Positions 21,157-34,023 are shown, numbered from the stretch's first letter. The stretch is 64,000 bases of DNA from Cupriavidus oxalaticus (GCF_004768545.1 NZ_CP038635.1:2356001-2420000); one strand, 5' to 3'. The notes: generated from the letters alone by a model not told the origin. Translations and numbers: made by a program.

Positions 21157-21921
21157 TTATTCGACTTCGCCGCTATCTGTGTCGGTGACCTGCGCGTCCC
21201 GTTCATGGCTCATGGCGGCCGCGGCGAGCGCGGCGACGTTCGCAGGCGCCGCTTCCTTGCGTTCGCTATAGCGGTCCGTCAGATAGTCGCTGCGATCACG
21301 CACCAGCAGAGTGAACTTGTACAGTTCCTCCATGACGTCGACCACCCGGTCATAGTAGGAGGACGGCTTCATGCGGCCGTTCGTGTCGAACTCCTGGTAT
21401 GCCTTGGCTACCGATGACTGATTGGGAATCGTCACCATGCGCATCCAGCGCCCCAGCACGCGTAGCGCGTTGACCGCGTTGAACGACTGCGAGCCGCCGC
21501 AGACCTGCATCACCGCGAGCGTGCGACCCTGAGTCGGTCGGATGGATCCGATCTCCAGGGGCAGCCAGTCGATCTGGTTCTTGAAAACCGCGGTCAGCGT
21601 GCCGTGCCGCTCGGGACTGCACCACACTTGGCCTTCCGACCACTCCGAGAGCTTGCGCAGTTCAACCACTTTGGGGTGATCGGCGGGAACACTGTCGCAC
21701 ACCGGAAGGTCATGCGGATCGAACACGCGCGTCTCCGCGCCGAAATGCTGCAGGATCCGCTCGGCTTCCTGCACCAGCAGCCGGCTATAAGACGTTTCGC
21801 GCAGCGAGCCATAGAGCAGCAGGATGCGCGGTGGATGCGTGCTGACGCGCACCGGTTCCAGCTTGTTCAGGTCCGGGGTATCGAGCACGGCCGGGATAAC
21901 GTTAGGCAGCGCCATGGTCAT
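21157..21921 (-). CDS. arsH: ArsH, NADPH-dependent FMN reductase of the ars operon
   Basis: A flavoprotein of 254 residues that oxidises trivalent organoarsenicals to less toxic pentavalent forms. The phosphate-binding motif [12 protein letters not shown] and the ArsH-specific [20 protein letters not shown] and [17 protein letters not shown] segments are present. The ATG at 21919-21921 overlaps the arsC stop by four bases. An ArsH next to ArsI indicates a module for methylated or aromatic arsenicals as well as inorganic arsenic. Confidence 0.95.
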   Translation of the reverse strand: MTMALPNVIPAVLDTPDLNKLEPVRVSTHPPRILLLYGSLRETSYSRLLVQEAERILQHFGAETRVFDPHDLPVCDSVPADHPKVVELRKLSEWSEGQVWCSPERHGTLTAVFKNQIDWLPLEIGSIRPTQGRTLAVMQVCGGSQSFNAVNALRVLGRWMRMVTIPNQSSVAKAYQEFDTNGRMKPSSYYDRVVDVMEELYKFTLLVRDRSDYLTDRYSERKEAAPANVAALAAAAMSHERDAQVTDTDSGEVE

Positions 21922-22340
21922 TTGACCCTCCGGCCTTGCGCGTCGATGACGGCTTCGCCATCCTCCTTGGTGAAGGCACCTTGCTGTGGCGAGGGCAGGA
22001 TGTCGAGCACGAGTTCCGATGGCCGGCACAGCCGCACGCCCCGCTCTGTGATGACGAACGGCCGGTTGATCAGGATCGGATGGGCCAGCATCGCTTCGAG
22101 CAACTGCTCATCGGTCAGGGCCGGGTCGGACAAGCCCAGTTCGGCGTAGGGCGTACCCTTTTCGCGGATGGCTTCACGAACTGTGAGGCCCGCAAGGCTA
22201 ATCATCTGTTGCAACGTCTGTCGGTCAGGCGGCGTGCTCGGATATTCGATGACATTCGGCGCGATACCCGCATTGCGGATCATGGCCAGTGTGTTGCGCG
22301 ATGTGCCGCAGGCGGGGTTGTGATAGATGGTGACGGACAT
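21918..22340 (-). CDS. arsC: arsenate reductase, glutaredoxin-coupled type
   Basis: Reduces arsenate to arsenite using glutaredoxin/glutathione. At 140 residues, start [20 protein letters not shown], with the catalytic Cys11 in [11 protein letters not shown]; the anion-binding arginines are present ([19 protein letters not shown]). It is the E. coli R773 type, unrelated to the two phosphatase-fold ArsC genes upstream in the same operon. 90 bp after aqpS and overlapping arsH. Confidence 0.95.
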   Translation of the reverse strand: MSVTIYHNPACGTSRNTLAMIRNAGIAPNVIEYPSTPPDRQTLQQMISLAGLTVREAIREKGTPYAELGLSDPALTDEQLLEAMLAHPILINRPFVITERGVRLCRPSELVLDILPSPQQGAFTKEDGEAVIDAQGRRVK

Positions 22341-22430
22341 GGTTTCCCGGGTTCAGTTGGTATCTGGTTGCAGGCAGTTGAAAGGACTCCAACCAAGGCG
22401 GCAAGAGTGGCGCCCCGGTTCCGGTCAGCG

Positions 22431-23135
22431 TCAGTCTGCCTGGTGCTCGCCGGAGGCTTCGATGACATTTGGGTGGCCGTGGGGTAACGCACGCGGCTCA
22501 AGCAGCCGATGCAGCCCCAGCCCGATGGCCGCGCCGAGACATTGCGCCAGCATGAATCCCGGCACGCTCGCCGGTGCGATGCCCGCAAAGCTGTCGCTGA
22601 ACATGCGCCCGAACGCGGCTGCGGGATTGGCAAACGAGGTGGATGCGGTGAACCAGTATGCCGAGCCGATATAGGCCGCCACCATGGCAGAGGCGCGCCC
22701 GTTCGGGGCGCGCAGAATCACCAAAAGCAGGCCGGCGGTCGCAACGGTTTCAGCAATCCATTGCCCCGGACCGCTGCGGACCTTGGTGGAAAGCTGCAGG
22801 ATCGTCATGTCAAACATGGCATGGGCGAGCCAAGCCCCCAGCACCGCGCCTACGAGCTGGGCGGCGATGTATGGCAGCAGCGCCGCGCCAGGCAGTTCAC
22901 CTCGCGCCACCATGACCGCGCTGACGGCTGGATTGAAGTGCGCGCCGCTGATCGGGCCAAAGACTTCAATCAAGATGTACAAGCCACCGACCGTGGCCGC
23001 CGTGTTGGCCAGCAGGGCGACGGCGACATTGCCGCCGGCAAGCCGCTCTGCCATGATGCCCGAGCCGATAACGATGGCCAGCAGCAGCGCCGTTCCCAAG
23101 GCTTCGGCGCCCAGTCTGTTACGCAGATCGACCAT
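22431..23135 (-). CDS. aqpS: MIP-family aquaglyceroporin, AqpS-like arsenite channel
   Basis: A 234-residue channel with six hydrophobic helices and two pore motifs, HFNPAVSAV and FANPAAAFG; the second is NPA as in the S. meliloti AqpS group. In ars operons lacking ArsB or Acr3, AqpS lets arsenite produced by ArsC flow out down its gradient. No arsenite pump gene exists in this island, which supports that role. It starts 5 bp after an arsC stop, so the two are tightly linked. Confidence 0.88.
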   Translation of the reverse strand: MVDLRNRLGAEALGTALLLAIVIGSGIMAERLAGGNVAVALLANTAATVGGLYILIEVFGPISGAHFNPAVSAVMVARGELPGAALLPYIAAQLVGAVLGAWLAHAMFDMTILQLSTKVRSGPGQWIAETVATAGLLLVILRAPNGRASAMVAAYIGSAYWFTASTSFANPAAAFGRMFSDSFAGIAPASVPGFMLAQCLGAAIGLGLHRLLEPRALPHGHPNVIEASGEHQAD

Positions 23136-23140
23136 GACGC

Positions 23141-23635
23141 TCAGCTTTGCGAGATACGGTTAAGGTGGTCCTGCAGTTCCGCATTGCTCAGCGTGTCCAG
23201 CGGCAGCGTCAGCAGTTGCAGCATGCGGTAGCCGATGGCCTGCCGGGTCAGCTCGAAAGCCTGCCGCTTCTTGTCGTCGCCGCCTTCCGTGTTCGACGGG
23301 TCAGGGTAGCCCCAATGCACCTTCACCGGGCTGCCCGGCCAATACGGGCACGCCTCTGCGGCGGCACTGTCGCACACGGTGATGACCACCCGCATCTCAG
23401 GGGCATTCTCGCCGACAAATTCATCCCAGCTCTTGCTGCGGAAGTCGCTGACGTCGACGCCAGCATTGCCAAGCACCTCGATGGCGAACGGATTGATGCG
23501 TCCGCTGGGCGAGCTTCCGGCGCTATAGGCGCGCACATCGCGGCCAAACTGCTTGGCCAGATGGTTCAACATTCCTTCGCTCAGCACACTGCGGGCCGAG
23601 TTGTGGGTACACAAAATCAGTACGTTGGTGGTCAT
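23141..23635 (-). CDS. arsC: arsenate reductase, low-molecular-weight phosphatase type (copy 1)
   Basis: A 164-residue protein with the CX5R P-loop CTHNSARS near residue 9, the acid-base DP motif (YPDPSN) and a redox Cys pair seven residues apart (VCDSAAAEACPYWPG). These fit thioredoxin-type arsenate reductases. It is paralogous to the next gene upstream; the two differ enough that this is an old duplication or separate recruitment. Sits directly before aqpS. Confidence 0.9.
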   Translation of the reverse strand: MTTNVLILCTHNSARSVLSEGMLNHLAKQFGRDVRAYSAGSSPSGRINPFAIEVLGNAGVDVSDFRSKSWDEFVGENAPEMRVVITVCDSAAAEACPYWPGSPVKVHWGYPDPSNTEGGDDKKRQAFELTRQAIGYRMLQLLTLPLDTLSNAELQDHLNRISQS

Positions 23636-23674
23636 GGGGCGCTACGAAATAGTCAGATGCGGAGGGAATGCGTA

Positions 23675-24169
23675 TCACTGTTTCCCGATGTCCTTAACAG
23701 CCTTCTGAAGTGCGACGGCGTCCAGCTTCGGAAGCGGCAATGACAGGAACAATTCGATACGGCGCTTGAGCGTAATGGTTGCGTCGTTGATGGCTTGCTG
23801 CTTCTGGGCCTCGGTACCCTCACAGGCAGCCGGGTCGGGGACGCCCCAGTGCGCTGTCATCGGCTGGCCTGGCCATACCGGACAAACTTCGCCCGCTGCC
23901 TTGTCACACACCGTGAAGACAAAATCGAGTTTCGGCGCCCCGTCTTGTGAGAACTCATCCCAGCTCTTGCTGCGAAAGGTGGTCGTGTCCAGCCCGTGGC
24001 GAGCTAGTGCCGCCAGTGCGAGGGGATTGACTACGCCAGTCGGATGACTGCCGGCCGAATAGGCGCGGAAGCTCCCCTTGCCCAGATGGTTCATCAACCC
24101 TTCCGACAAGATCGAGCGTGCCGAATTGCCGGTGCAGATGAACAGCACGTTGTAGGTCTTTTCGTTCAT
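23675..24169 (-). CDS. arsC: arsenate reductase, low-molecular-weight phosphatase type (copy 2)
   Basis: Also 164 residues: P-loop CTGNSARS, then FRSKSWDEF, redox Cys pair in VCDKAAGEVCPVWPG and VPDPAACEG near the C-terminal half. It shares length and motif spacing with the neighbouring copy but not close identity. It lies 9 bp after arsI and 39 bp before the other copy. Confidence 0.9.
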   Translation of the reverse strand: MNEKTYNVLFICTGNSARSILSEGLMNHLGKGSFRAYSAGSHPTGVVNPLALAALARHGLDTTTFRSKSWDEFSQDGAPKLDFVFTVCDKAAGEVCPVWPGQPMTAHWGVPDPAACEGTEAQKQQAINDATITLKRRIELFLSLPLPKLDAVALQKAVKDIGKQ

Positions 24170-24178
24170 GACGGACCC

Positions 24179-24661
24179 TTAGCAGCAGGAAGGCTTGGCG
24201 TTGACCGCAATGCCGATCGGCTTGCCCTTCGGAGCTCGGGGGGCGCAACAGGCCGACTCCTGGCCAGCAGCGTCGACTTTTCGGGATTCGCCGTACACCG
24301 GCACATTGCCCAAGGTATGGAAGTGCTCCCACGCGATGCCTTGGGGGTCCGTGACCCAGTACTTCTCGCTTTTCGCATAGCAGCAGGTGGTCTCACCTTC
24401 GTCGAGCAACGCCATGTCGGCTGCTTCGGCTCGCTGCTTCAGTTCGGCCAGTTCGGCCGCGTCGTCTGTCTGAAATCCGAGGTGGTCGACGCCAGTCTCC
24501 GCGCCACGGGCCGAGATGGCGAAGTTCACGCGGGGATCCTCCAGCATCCACTTCGCATAGTCCACTTTCACGACCGTTGGCTCGGCTGCGAAGAGGGCCG
24601 AGTAGTAGCGAATACTGGCAGAGAGATCGGCGACGCTGACGTGAACGTGGAAGCGCTTCAT
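24179..24661 (-). CDS. arsI: ArsI-type C-As lyase (extradiol dioxygenase/glyoxalase fold)
   Basis: Cleaves the carbon-arsenic bond of trivalent organoarsenicals such as methylarsenite. The 160-residue VOC-fold protein has putative Fe(II) ligands His5, His60 and Glu112 (FHVHVSV; GVDHLGF; AWEHFH) and the vicinal cysteines Cys93-Cys94 (ETTCCYAKS) expected for arsenical binding. Extra Cys pairs occur in the C-terminal tail (ESACCAP and a terminal CC). Start at MKRFHVHVSV, overlapping the arsR stop by four bases. CadI-type naming is an alternative, but the Cys pair and context favour ArsI. Confidence 0.88.
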   Translation of the reverse strand: MKRFHVHVSVADLSASIRYYSALFAAEPTVVKVDYAKWMLEDPRVNFAISARGAETGVDHLGFQTDDAAELAELKQRAEAADMALLDEGETTCCYAKSEKYWVTDPQGIAWEHFHTLGNVPVYGESRKVDAAGQESACCAPRAPKGKPIGIAVNAKPSCC

Positions 24662-24993
24662 GATTTGGGCTCCAAGGCGACGGAACAGGTGGACACAGGC
24701 GAGCACGGATTGCCGCTGCAGCAGTTCTCCGTGAGGTAACCCAGCAATCCGTTCATGGTCTCGAAATGAGCCATGTAAATAATTGAACGACCGTCCTGCC
24801 TACTGGATAGCAGCTTGGCGCGGTGCAACTCCTTCAGATGAAAGGAGAGGGAGGACGCCGGCATTGCCATCAACTCGGCAATCCGGCCGGCGGGAAGTCC
24901 CGCGGGACCGGCCTGCACCAGTAGCCGGAACACGGACAGGCGTATCGAATGGGCGAGCGCGGCGAGCGCTTCAAGGGCGTGGTCGGTTTCCAT
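24658..24993 (-). CDS. arsR: ArsR-family arsenic-responsive repressor
   Basis: A 111-residue winged-helix repressor with the recognition helix around SSLSFHLKELHRAKLL. The DNA-binding helix lacks the classical ELCVCDL Cys pair. Instead a C-terminal cluster (Cys91, Cys92, Cys97, Cys103 in ENCCSGNPCSPVSTC) could bind As(III) or methyl-As(III), as in the AfArsR/SpArsR group. First gene of the operon, translationally coupled to arsI. Its own operator lies immediately upstream. Confidence 0.93.
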   Translation of the reverse strand: METDHALEALAALAHSIRLSVFRLLVQAGPAGLPAGRIAELMAMPASSLSFHLKELHRAKLLSSRQDGRSIIYMAHFETMNGLLGYLTENCCSGNPCSPVSTCSVALEPKS

Positions 24994-24995
24994 TT

Positions 24996-25016
24996 TTCGA
25001 AAATATTCGAATTATA
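24996..25016 (-). promoter_or_regulatory. ars operator and -10 box
   Basis: The dyad TTCGAA-N4-TTCGAA (24996-25011) lies between a TATAAT (25011-25016, minus strand) and the arsR ATG at 24993. Predicted transcript leader is only about ten bases and has no ribosome-binding site. No good -35 was found. ArsR binding here would block initiation. Confidence 0.65.
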
Positions 25017-25246
25017 GAATTCTGTAAAGTGAAATTTCTGTGTCCCCTGGCGACTCTCTCTTTCAGCTCGGTTGCTACGGCGAACAAGCGCATATGGCAT
25101 GGAAGTGAGGGGAATGCGGCATGCCACAATTGCGCCACATACGAAAAGCTAACTTGAACCCCACCTGCTAACGAGCGCCAACGTAAACTCTTGTTTCGCA
25201 AAGGCCTTTTTGCTAACCTGTTGTAAATTAAGGGCAATGATTCCGA

Positions 25247-25292
25247 TTCACACGGCAGGGGTCACAGGTTCAATCCCTGTACCACCCACCAG
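25247..25292. repeat. right attachment site (46-bp direct repeat)
   Basis: Exact copy of 19591-19636; the displaced 3' half of tRNA-Val. It has no 5' half and cannot make a tRNA. About 230 bp between the ars promoter and this site show no gene. Confidence 0.93.
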
Positions 25293-25302
25293 CATTCAGG
25301 AA

Positions 25303-25327
25303 AAGCCAGCCTCGCGCTGGCTTTTTT
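25303..25327 (+). terminator. probable original tRNA-Val terminator
   Basis: Stem AAGCCAGC/GCTGGCTT with loop CTCGC and six or more T, directly right of the island. Confidence 0.8.
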
Positions 25328-25544
25328 CTTTTGCGCCTGCTGCGCCTCACTCCTGCGAGGCGCAAGATGCACCCTCAATCGCGCCTTTCCGCACACCTGC
25401 AACAACCCCTGATCTGTTGCAAACAGTTTCGAATTCTCCCTTGACATCTGCTAATCTTGAACGCGTGGCTCGGCAATGGGCGAGGCAGGCAAGATAAGCC
25501 CCGGACCGGGACACGGGTCAGTGCGCACAAGAAAGACGTCAATC

Positions 25545-27578
25545 ATGCAGCACTCTTTGAAGTACCGGATGGCGTTCGCCACGGCGGGTGTGGTGACGCT
25601 GATCATCGTGCTGCGCGCCCTGTACGCCCAGTACTACGCCTACGACAGCCTCAAGCACCTGCGGCAGCAACAGCAGGACACGCTGGTCGAACTGGTGGCG
25701 GAGCAACTGGACGAAAAGGTGCAAAGCCGGGCCGCGACGTTGCGCCGTGTAGCCCGGCAGCTGTCGCCGATGCTCGCAGCCAGGCCGGCGGAGCTGCGAC
25801 GTGCCGCCGAAGGCATGGTCGACATGCCGGACCAGTTCAACGGCATCTTCCTTGCCGCTCCTGACGGCCAGCTGGTGTTCAGCACCGCCGTGCCGGACAA
25901 CGTGCGCCTGCGGGTGGACGACCGCGACTATTTCCGTGATGTCCTGCGCGGCCAGCCGCTGGCGGTGTCGGACCTGATCCAGGGCAAGCTGACCAACGCA
26001 CCGGGCATGGTGCTGGCCGTGCCGCTGCTCGGGCCCAACGGCGAATTGCGCGGCGTGGTCGGCGGCGTGCTGAACCTGTCGGCCAGCAATTTCCTGCGCG
26101 AGCTGGCGCACAGCCGGGTCGGCGATACCGGCAGCTTCTGCCTGGTGTCGGCCGGCGCCAGTCCGCGCTACGCCATGCATCCCGACCCCAGCCGCGTGCT
26201 GACGCCGGCGCGCGCGGTCGACGAGGCCTGCGGCGCCGAACGTCCCGCCTCGATGCTGGAAGTGGTCCGGCCGACGCAGCCCATCGTGGCGCGCCACCTG
26301 CTGCAGTCCAACGGCTGGCAGGTGGTGGCCGTGCTGCCGGCGGCCGAGGCCTACGGCGTGCTGGTCGATGTGCGCCAGCGCACGATGGTCATTGCCGGGC
26401 TATCGCTGCTGTTCGCCGCCGCGCTGATGTGGCTGGTGATGCGCCGGCTGCTGGCGCCGCTGCAGCGGCTGCACCGCGCCGTGCGCCAGATTGCCACCAC
26501 CCCCTCGGCGCTGGCGGATCTTCCCACCGGCCGGGCCGACGAGATCGGCGAGCTTGCCACCAGTTTTGCCGAGGTGGTGGCGCAGCTGTCCGAGCGCGAG
26601 GCCGCGCTGCAGGCCGCCAAGGACCGCGCCGCCGAGAGCGAAAAGCGCATCGAGGCCATCGCCAACCACGTGCCGGACTTCGTCTCCTTCATCGACCGGC
26701 AACAGCGCTACGCCTTCGCCAACCAGGCCTACGCGCAGCATTACGGAGTGCCGGCGCAGCAGATCGTCGGGCTGTCCTTGCGCGAGTTGTGGGGCACTCA
26801 CGAATACATGGCCTGCCAGCCATACCTCGAGCAGGCCTTCGCCGGCAGCGCGGTGACATTCACGCGCGAAAGCCCGGATGGCAACGAGTGCATGGAAGTC
26901 ACCTACCAGCCGGCCTGGAACGATGCCCAGGACACCGTGGTCGGGCTCCATATGTTCGCGCGCAATGTGACGCACGAGCGCCAGAAGCTGCGCAATCTGG
27001 AGGCCCAGACCGTCTCCGACCATCTGACCGGCCTGCTTAACCGCAAGGGCTTCGACCGGCGCCTGGCGGAATGCATGGCGCGCACGAGTGCCGGCGGCCG
27101 CGCGCTGGCCCTGCTGCTGGTGGACCTGGACGACTTCAAGGCGGTCAACGACAACTACGGCCATCCGGTCGGCGACCGCCTGCTGGTGGCGTTCGCGCAG
27201 CGCCTGCGCGCCTGCGTGCGCAAGGGCGACGCGGTCGCGCGCATCGGCGGCGACGAGTTTGCGGTGATCCTTGACGGTGTATCCGACTGCGGCGCGATGG
27301 ATTCGGTTGCCAACGCCATCGTGCAGTCCGCGCGCATGCCGCTGGTGATCGACGGGCATTCGCTGTCGGCCACGGCCAGCGTCGGTTCGGCGCTGCATCA
27401 GGGGCGCCAGGCCATGACCGTCAGCGAGCTGTTCATGCACGCGGACATGGCGCTGTACGAGGCCAAGCGGCACGGCAAGGCGCGCTATGCTGCCCAGCGC
27501 GATTGCACCCCTGCGGACAACCCCGACTCCATGGTGGTATCGGCGCCGTCCCAGGAGCCTGCCGGCTTGCCGGCCTGA
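25545..27578 (+). CDS. membrane diguanylate cyclase: Cache-HAMP-PAS-GGDEF
   Basis: Predicted 677-residue sensor making cyclic-di-GMP. One transmembrane helix near 9-27, a periplasmic Cache-like domain (30-275, with DDRDYFRDVLRGQPLAVSD), a second helix at 281-299, a HAMP-like linker, a PAS domain (about 366-480) and GGDEF (about 490-655). The active motif GGDEF is intact at 568-572, and an inhibitory site RKGD (559-562) lies five residues before it, so product feedback is expected. The start ATG 25545 is chosen for the typical positively charged N-terminus. It stands alone, just outside the island. Confidence 0.9.
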   Translation: MQHSLKYRMAFATAGVVTLIIVLRALYAQYYAYDSLKHLRQQQQDTLVELVAEQLDEKVQSRAATLRRVARQLSPMLAARPAELRRAAEGMVDMPDQFNGIFLAAPDGQLVFSTAVPDNVRLRVDDRDYFRDVLRGQPLAVSDLIQGKLTNAPGMVLAVPLLGPNGELRGVVGGVLNLSASNFLRELAHSRVGDTGSFCLVSAGASPRYAMHPDPSRVLTPARAVDEACGAERPASMLEVVRPTQPIVARHLLQSNGWQVVAVLPAAEAYGVLVDVRQRTMVIAGLSLLFAAALMWLVMRRLLAPLQRLHRAVRQIATTPSALADLPTGRADEIGELATSFAEVVAQLSEREAALQAAKDRAAESEKRIEAIANHVPDFVSFIDRQQRYAFANQAYAQHYGVPAQQIVGLSLRELWGTHEYMACQPYLEQAFAGSAVTFTRESPDGNECMEVTYQPAWNDAQDTVVGLHMFARNVTHERQKLRNLEAQTVSDHLTGLLNRKGFDRRLAECMARTSAGGRALALLLVDLDDFKAVNDNYGHPVGDRLLVAFAQRLRACVRKGDAVARIGGDEFAVILDGVSDCGAMDSVANAIVQSARMPLVIDGHSLSATASVGSALHQGRQAMTVSELFMHADMALYEAKRHGKARYAAQRDCTPADNPDSMVVSAPSQEPAGLPA

Positions 27579-27582
27579 CGGA

Positions 27583-27611
27583 TAAAAAAACGGGCGCACC
27601 AGGAGCCCGTT
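27583..27611 (-). terminator. terminator of the glycerol transporter operon
   Basis: On the minus strand the stem ACGGGC/GCCCGT is followed by seven T. It lies between the convergent cyclase and glpV genes. Confidence 0.75.
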
Positions 27612-27663
27612 GCTGGTGACAGCGCGCCGGGAGGCAGGCCTTGCGGCCAGCCGGCGCCGCTGG

Positions 27664-29406
<1,743 letters not shown>

Positions 29407-29527
29407 CGGTGTCTCCTCATGAATTCCCCTCCCCGGCTATGGTCTGGGTGGCGGCCCCGGGGCAGGGATAAGCCGCTATACCGTTATCTCCCATCGAAGC
29501 GGAAACTGCTGGCCCCGATGGGCCCGT

Positions 29528-29836
29528 TCAGCCCTTGCGCAGGATCAGCGCCAGCACCAGCATCGATACGCCGAAGCTGATCCAGACAGACGGTTCCTCG
29601 GCCAGGGACAGCCACGCGGTGAGCTTCTCGCCCAGCCCGACCCATGCCAGGTTGACCCACGCCGCGCACATCAGGCCGATGAACAGCCGGTCGCCGCGGG
29701 TGGTGGCGATTGGCAGGAAGCCCTTGCGCAGCACCGAAGGCGAACGGATTTCCAGGACGGTCATGCCGATCAGCATGACTACGATGCAGGCGAAGAACAC
29801 CGCGACCGGTGTCGTCCACACCATCCAGCTCAGCAT
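29528..29836 (-). CDS. glpU: small membrane protein of the glycerol transporter (DUF2160, GlpU)
   Basis: About 102 residues with three hydrophobic segments (WTTPVAVFFACIVVMLIGM; LFIGLMCAAWVNLAWVGLG; FGVSMLVLALILRKG). It occupies the glpU position between permease and binding-protein genes. The start MLSWMVW is chosen, because AGGAG stands eight bases before it; an ATG two codons earlier is too close. Its biochemical role is not established; linked to GlpQ by 45 bp. Confidence 0.82.
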   Translation of the reverse strand: MLSWMVWTTPVAVFFACIVVMLIGMTVLEIRSPSVLRKGFLPIATTRGDRLFIGLMCAAWVNLAWVGLGEKLTAWLSLAEEPSVWISFGVSMLVLALILRKG

Positions 29837-29881
29837 TGCCATGTCTCCTTGTCTTGAGTGCGCGCGCTTTTTACCTGCGTC

Positions 29882-30704
29882 CTATACGCGCCCCATCGCG
29901 AAGCCCTTCGCGATGTAGTGCCGCACAAACCAGATCACGATGCCGCCTGGCACGATGGTCAGCACGCCGGCCGCGGCCAGCACGCCCCAGTCCATGCCCG
30001 ATGCCGACACCGTGCGCGTCATGGTGGCCACGATCGGCTTGGCGTTGACCGAGGTCAGCGTGCGCGCCAGCAGCAGCTCCACCCAGCTGAACATGAAGCA
30101 GAAGAACGCCGCCACGCCCACGCCAGCCTTGATCAGCGGCAGGAAGATGGTCAGGAAGAAGCGCGGGAAGGAATAGCCGTCGACGTAGGCGGTCTCGTCG
30201 ATTTCGCGCGGCACGCCCGACATGAAGCCCTCCAGGATCCACACCGCCAGCGGCACGTTGAAGACCAGGTGGGCCAGCGCCACGCCCAGGTGCGTGTCCA
30301 TCAGGCCGATGGTGCTGTACAGCTGGAAGAACGGCAGCAGGAACACCGCGGGCGGTGTCATGCGGTTGGTCAGCAGCCAGAAGAACACATGCTTGTCGCC
30401 GATGAACTGGTAGCGCGAAAACGCGTATGCCGCCGGCAGCGCGACCACGATCGAGATCACCGTGTTCATCGCCACGTAGATCATCGAATTGAGGTAGCCG
30501 GAGTACCACGACGAATCGGTGAAGATGGTCTTGTAGTGCTCCAGCGTGAAGTCGGCCGGCCACAGCGACAGCGTGGAGACGATTTCCTCGTTGGTCTTGA
30601 ACGACATGTTCACCATCCAGTAGATCGGCACGATGGCGAACAGCAGGTAGACCAGCAGGAAACCGGCGCGCCACCAAGTCGTGGTGGTGGCCTGGGTGCG
30701 GATT

Positions 30705-30712
<8 letters not shown>
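29882..30712 (-). CDS. glpQ: glycerol ABC transporter permease GlpQ
   Basis: A 276-residue inner-membrane permease with six helices. The EAA-type loop that contacts the ATPases reads YVDGYSFPRFFLTIFLPLIK. It overlaps the 3' end of glpP by eight bases. With GlpP it forms the translocation channel. Confidence 0.9.
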
Positions 30713-31585
<873 letters not shown>

Positions 31586-31589
<4 letters not shown>

Positions 31590-32701
31590 GACACCAGCTC
31601 CTCGTTGACGTAGTAGCAGGTATGGCGGTTGAACACCGACAGCCAGGCCGTGTCGCCGGCGCGCAAGGCGGCCGCCTCGGCCCCCAGGCGGGCACGCAGC
31701 GTTGCAGCCTGCGCGCCCGCTTCCTGCACGCTGCCGGTCACCAGCCAGTAGGTGCCGATGTCCTGCGCGCGCTGCACCTGTATCGGCACTGCCTGCATAG
31801 GGCGCTCCTCGCGCTCCGGTGCCAGTTGCAGGTACTCGGGCCGCACGCCGATGCGGAAGCTGCCCGCCGCGCGCAAGGCCGCAGCCACCGATGGCGCCAG
31901 CGCCGGCGTGTAGCGCCGGCCTGCCACCTCGATGGCGTCGTCGCGCCACTGGCCCGGCAGGAAGTTCATGCCGGGCGAGCCGATGAAATGCCCGACGAAG
32001 GTGTGTGCAGGCCGCTCGAACAGCGCATCGGCAGGCCCCACCTGCACCGCCTTGCCGCGCGACATCACCACCACCTGGTCGGCAAAGGTCAGCGCCTCGG
32101 TCTGGTCGTGGGTGACGTAGATCAGCGTCAGGCCGAATTCGTGGTGGATTTCCTTGAGCTTGCGCCGCAGCTGCCATTTCAGCTGCGGGTCGATCACCGT
32201 CAGCGGCTCGTCGAACAGGATCGCCGAGACGTCGTGCCGTACCAGTCCGCGGCCCAAGGAAATCTTCTGCTTGGCGTCGGCGGCGAGGCCGCTGGCGCGG
32301 CGGTCCAGCGTGGCCGACAGCTCCAGCATCTCGGCCACGCGTCCCACGCGCTCGCGCACCTGCGCCTCCGGCACGCCGCGGTTGCGCAGCGGGAAGGCCA
32401 GGTTCTCGCCGACGGTCATGGTGTCGTAGATCACCGGGAACTGGAACACCTGTGCAATATTGCGCGCCTGCGGCGTGGCGCCCGTGACGTCGCGTCCGTC
32501 GAAGGCAATGGTGCCGTGCGAAGGCCGCAGCAGCCCGGAAATGCAGTTCAGCAGCGTGGTCTTGCCGCAGCCTGACGGGCCCAGCAGCGCATAGGCGCCG
32601 CCGTCCTCGAAGGTGAACTTCAGCGGCAGCAATGCGTAGTCGTCATCGTTGCGCGGATGCGGCAGGTAAGAGTGCGCAAGGTCCAGGTCGATGCGTGCCA
32701 T
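31586..32701 (-). CDS. glpT: glycerol ABC transporter ATPase GlpT (degenerate signature motif)
   Basis: A 371-residue MalK-type ATPase with C-terminal TOBE-like region. Walker A is GPSGCGKTT (41-49), the Q-loop VFQFPVIYD, Walker B AILFDE (161-166) and the switch His199 in YVTHDQTEAL. The ABC signature is degenerate: LAADAKQKISLGRG at 140 onward replaces LSGGQQQR. It is adjacent to glpS, which has the opposite defect, so the pair probably makes one good and one poor ATP site. Confidence 0.9.
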
Positions 32702-32703
32702 CG

Positions 32704-33867
<1,164 letters not shown>

Positions 33868-34023
33868 CCGGTCTCCATGTTCGATATGCTTTTCGCATCA
33901 CCACTTTTCGCGCGATGCAGGCGCACAGTTCTTGGCTTTCGACCGTTTTAGTAATAAAACGAACAGAAAACAAGTGTGCACCGCATCATTTGTTTTCGTT
34001 TCTGTTTGAACTAGAATCCCGGC
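33868..34023. promoter_or_regulatory. divergent glpS/glpR control region with inverted GlpR-like sites
   Basis: Two similar elements face each other: AACAGAAAACAAGTG (33962-33976) and CATTTGTTTTCGTTT (33987-34001), whose complement is AAACGAAAACAAATG. A TTTTCG motif recurs at about 33889 and 33905. DeoR-family GlpR sites in Pseudomonas and Burkholderiales contain such TTTCGTTT half-sites. The glpR promoter overlaps the second element, suggesting autoregulation. Confidence 0.6.
33990..34017 (+). promoter_or_regulatory. glpR promoter (predicted leaderless)
   Basis: TTGTTT (33990-33995), 16-bp spacer, TAGAAT (34012-34017). The start of transcription would fall at or next to the A of the glpR ATG (34024), and no ribosome-binding site exists. 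Confidence 0.6.

Larger units (their letters stand above)
19591..25292. mobile_element. arsenic-resistance genomic island integrated in tRNA-Val
   Basis: The island lies between two exact 46-bp direct repeats (19591-19636 and 25247-25292) that correspond to the anticodon-arm to CCA part of tRNA-Val. It carries a tyrosine-recombinase gene reading away from the tRNA, an IS21-type remnant and an ars operon. The integrase is broken, so the island is probably fixed. Integration regenerated the tRNA at the left and left a displaced 3' fragment at the right; the terminator right of the right repeat is likely the original tRNA terminator. Confidence 0.88.

Noticed and set aside
25247..25292. A second tRNA-Val gene
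   Set aside because: Only the 3' part exists; the acceptor and D-arm 5' half is missing, so it is an attachment-site duplicate.
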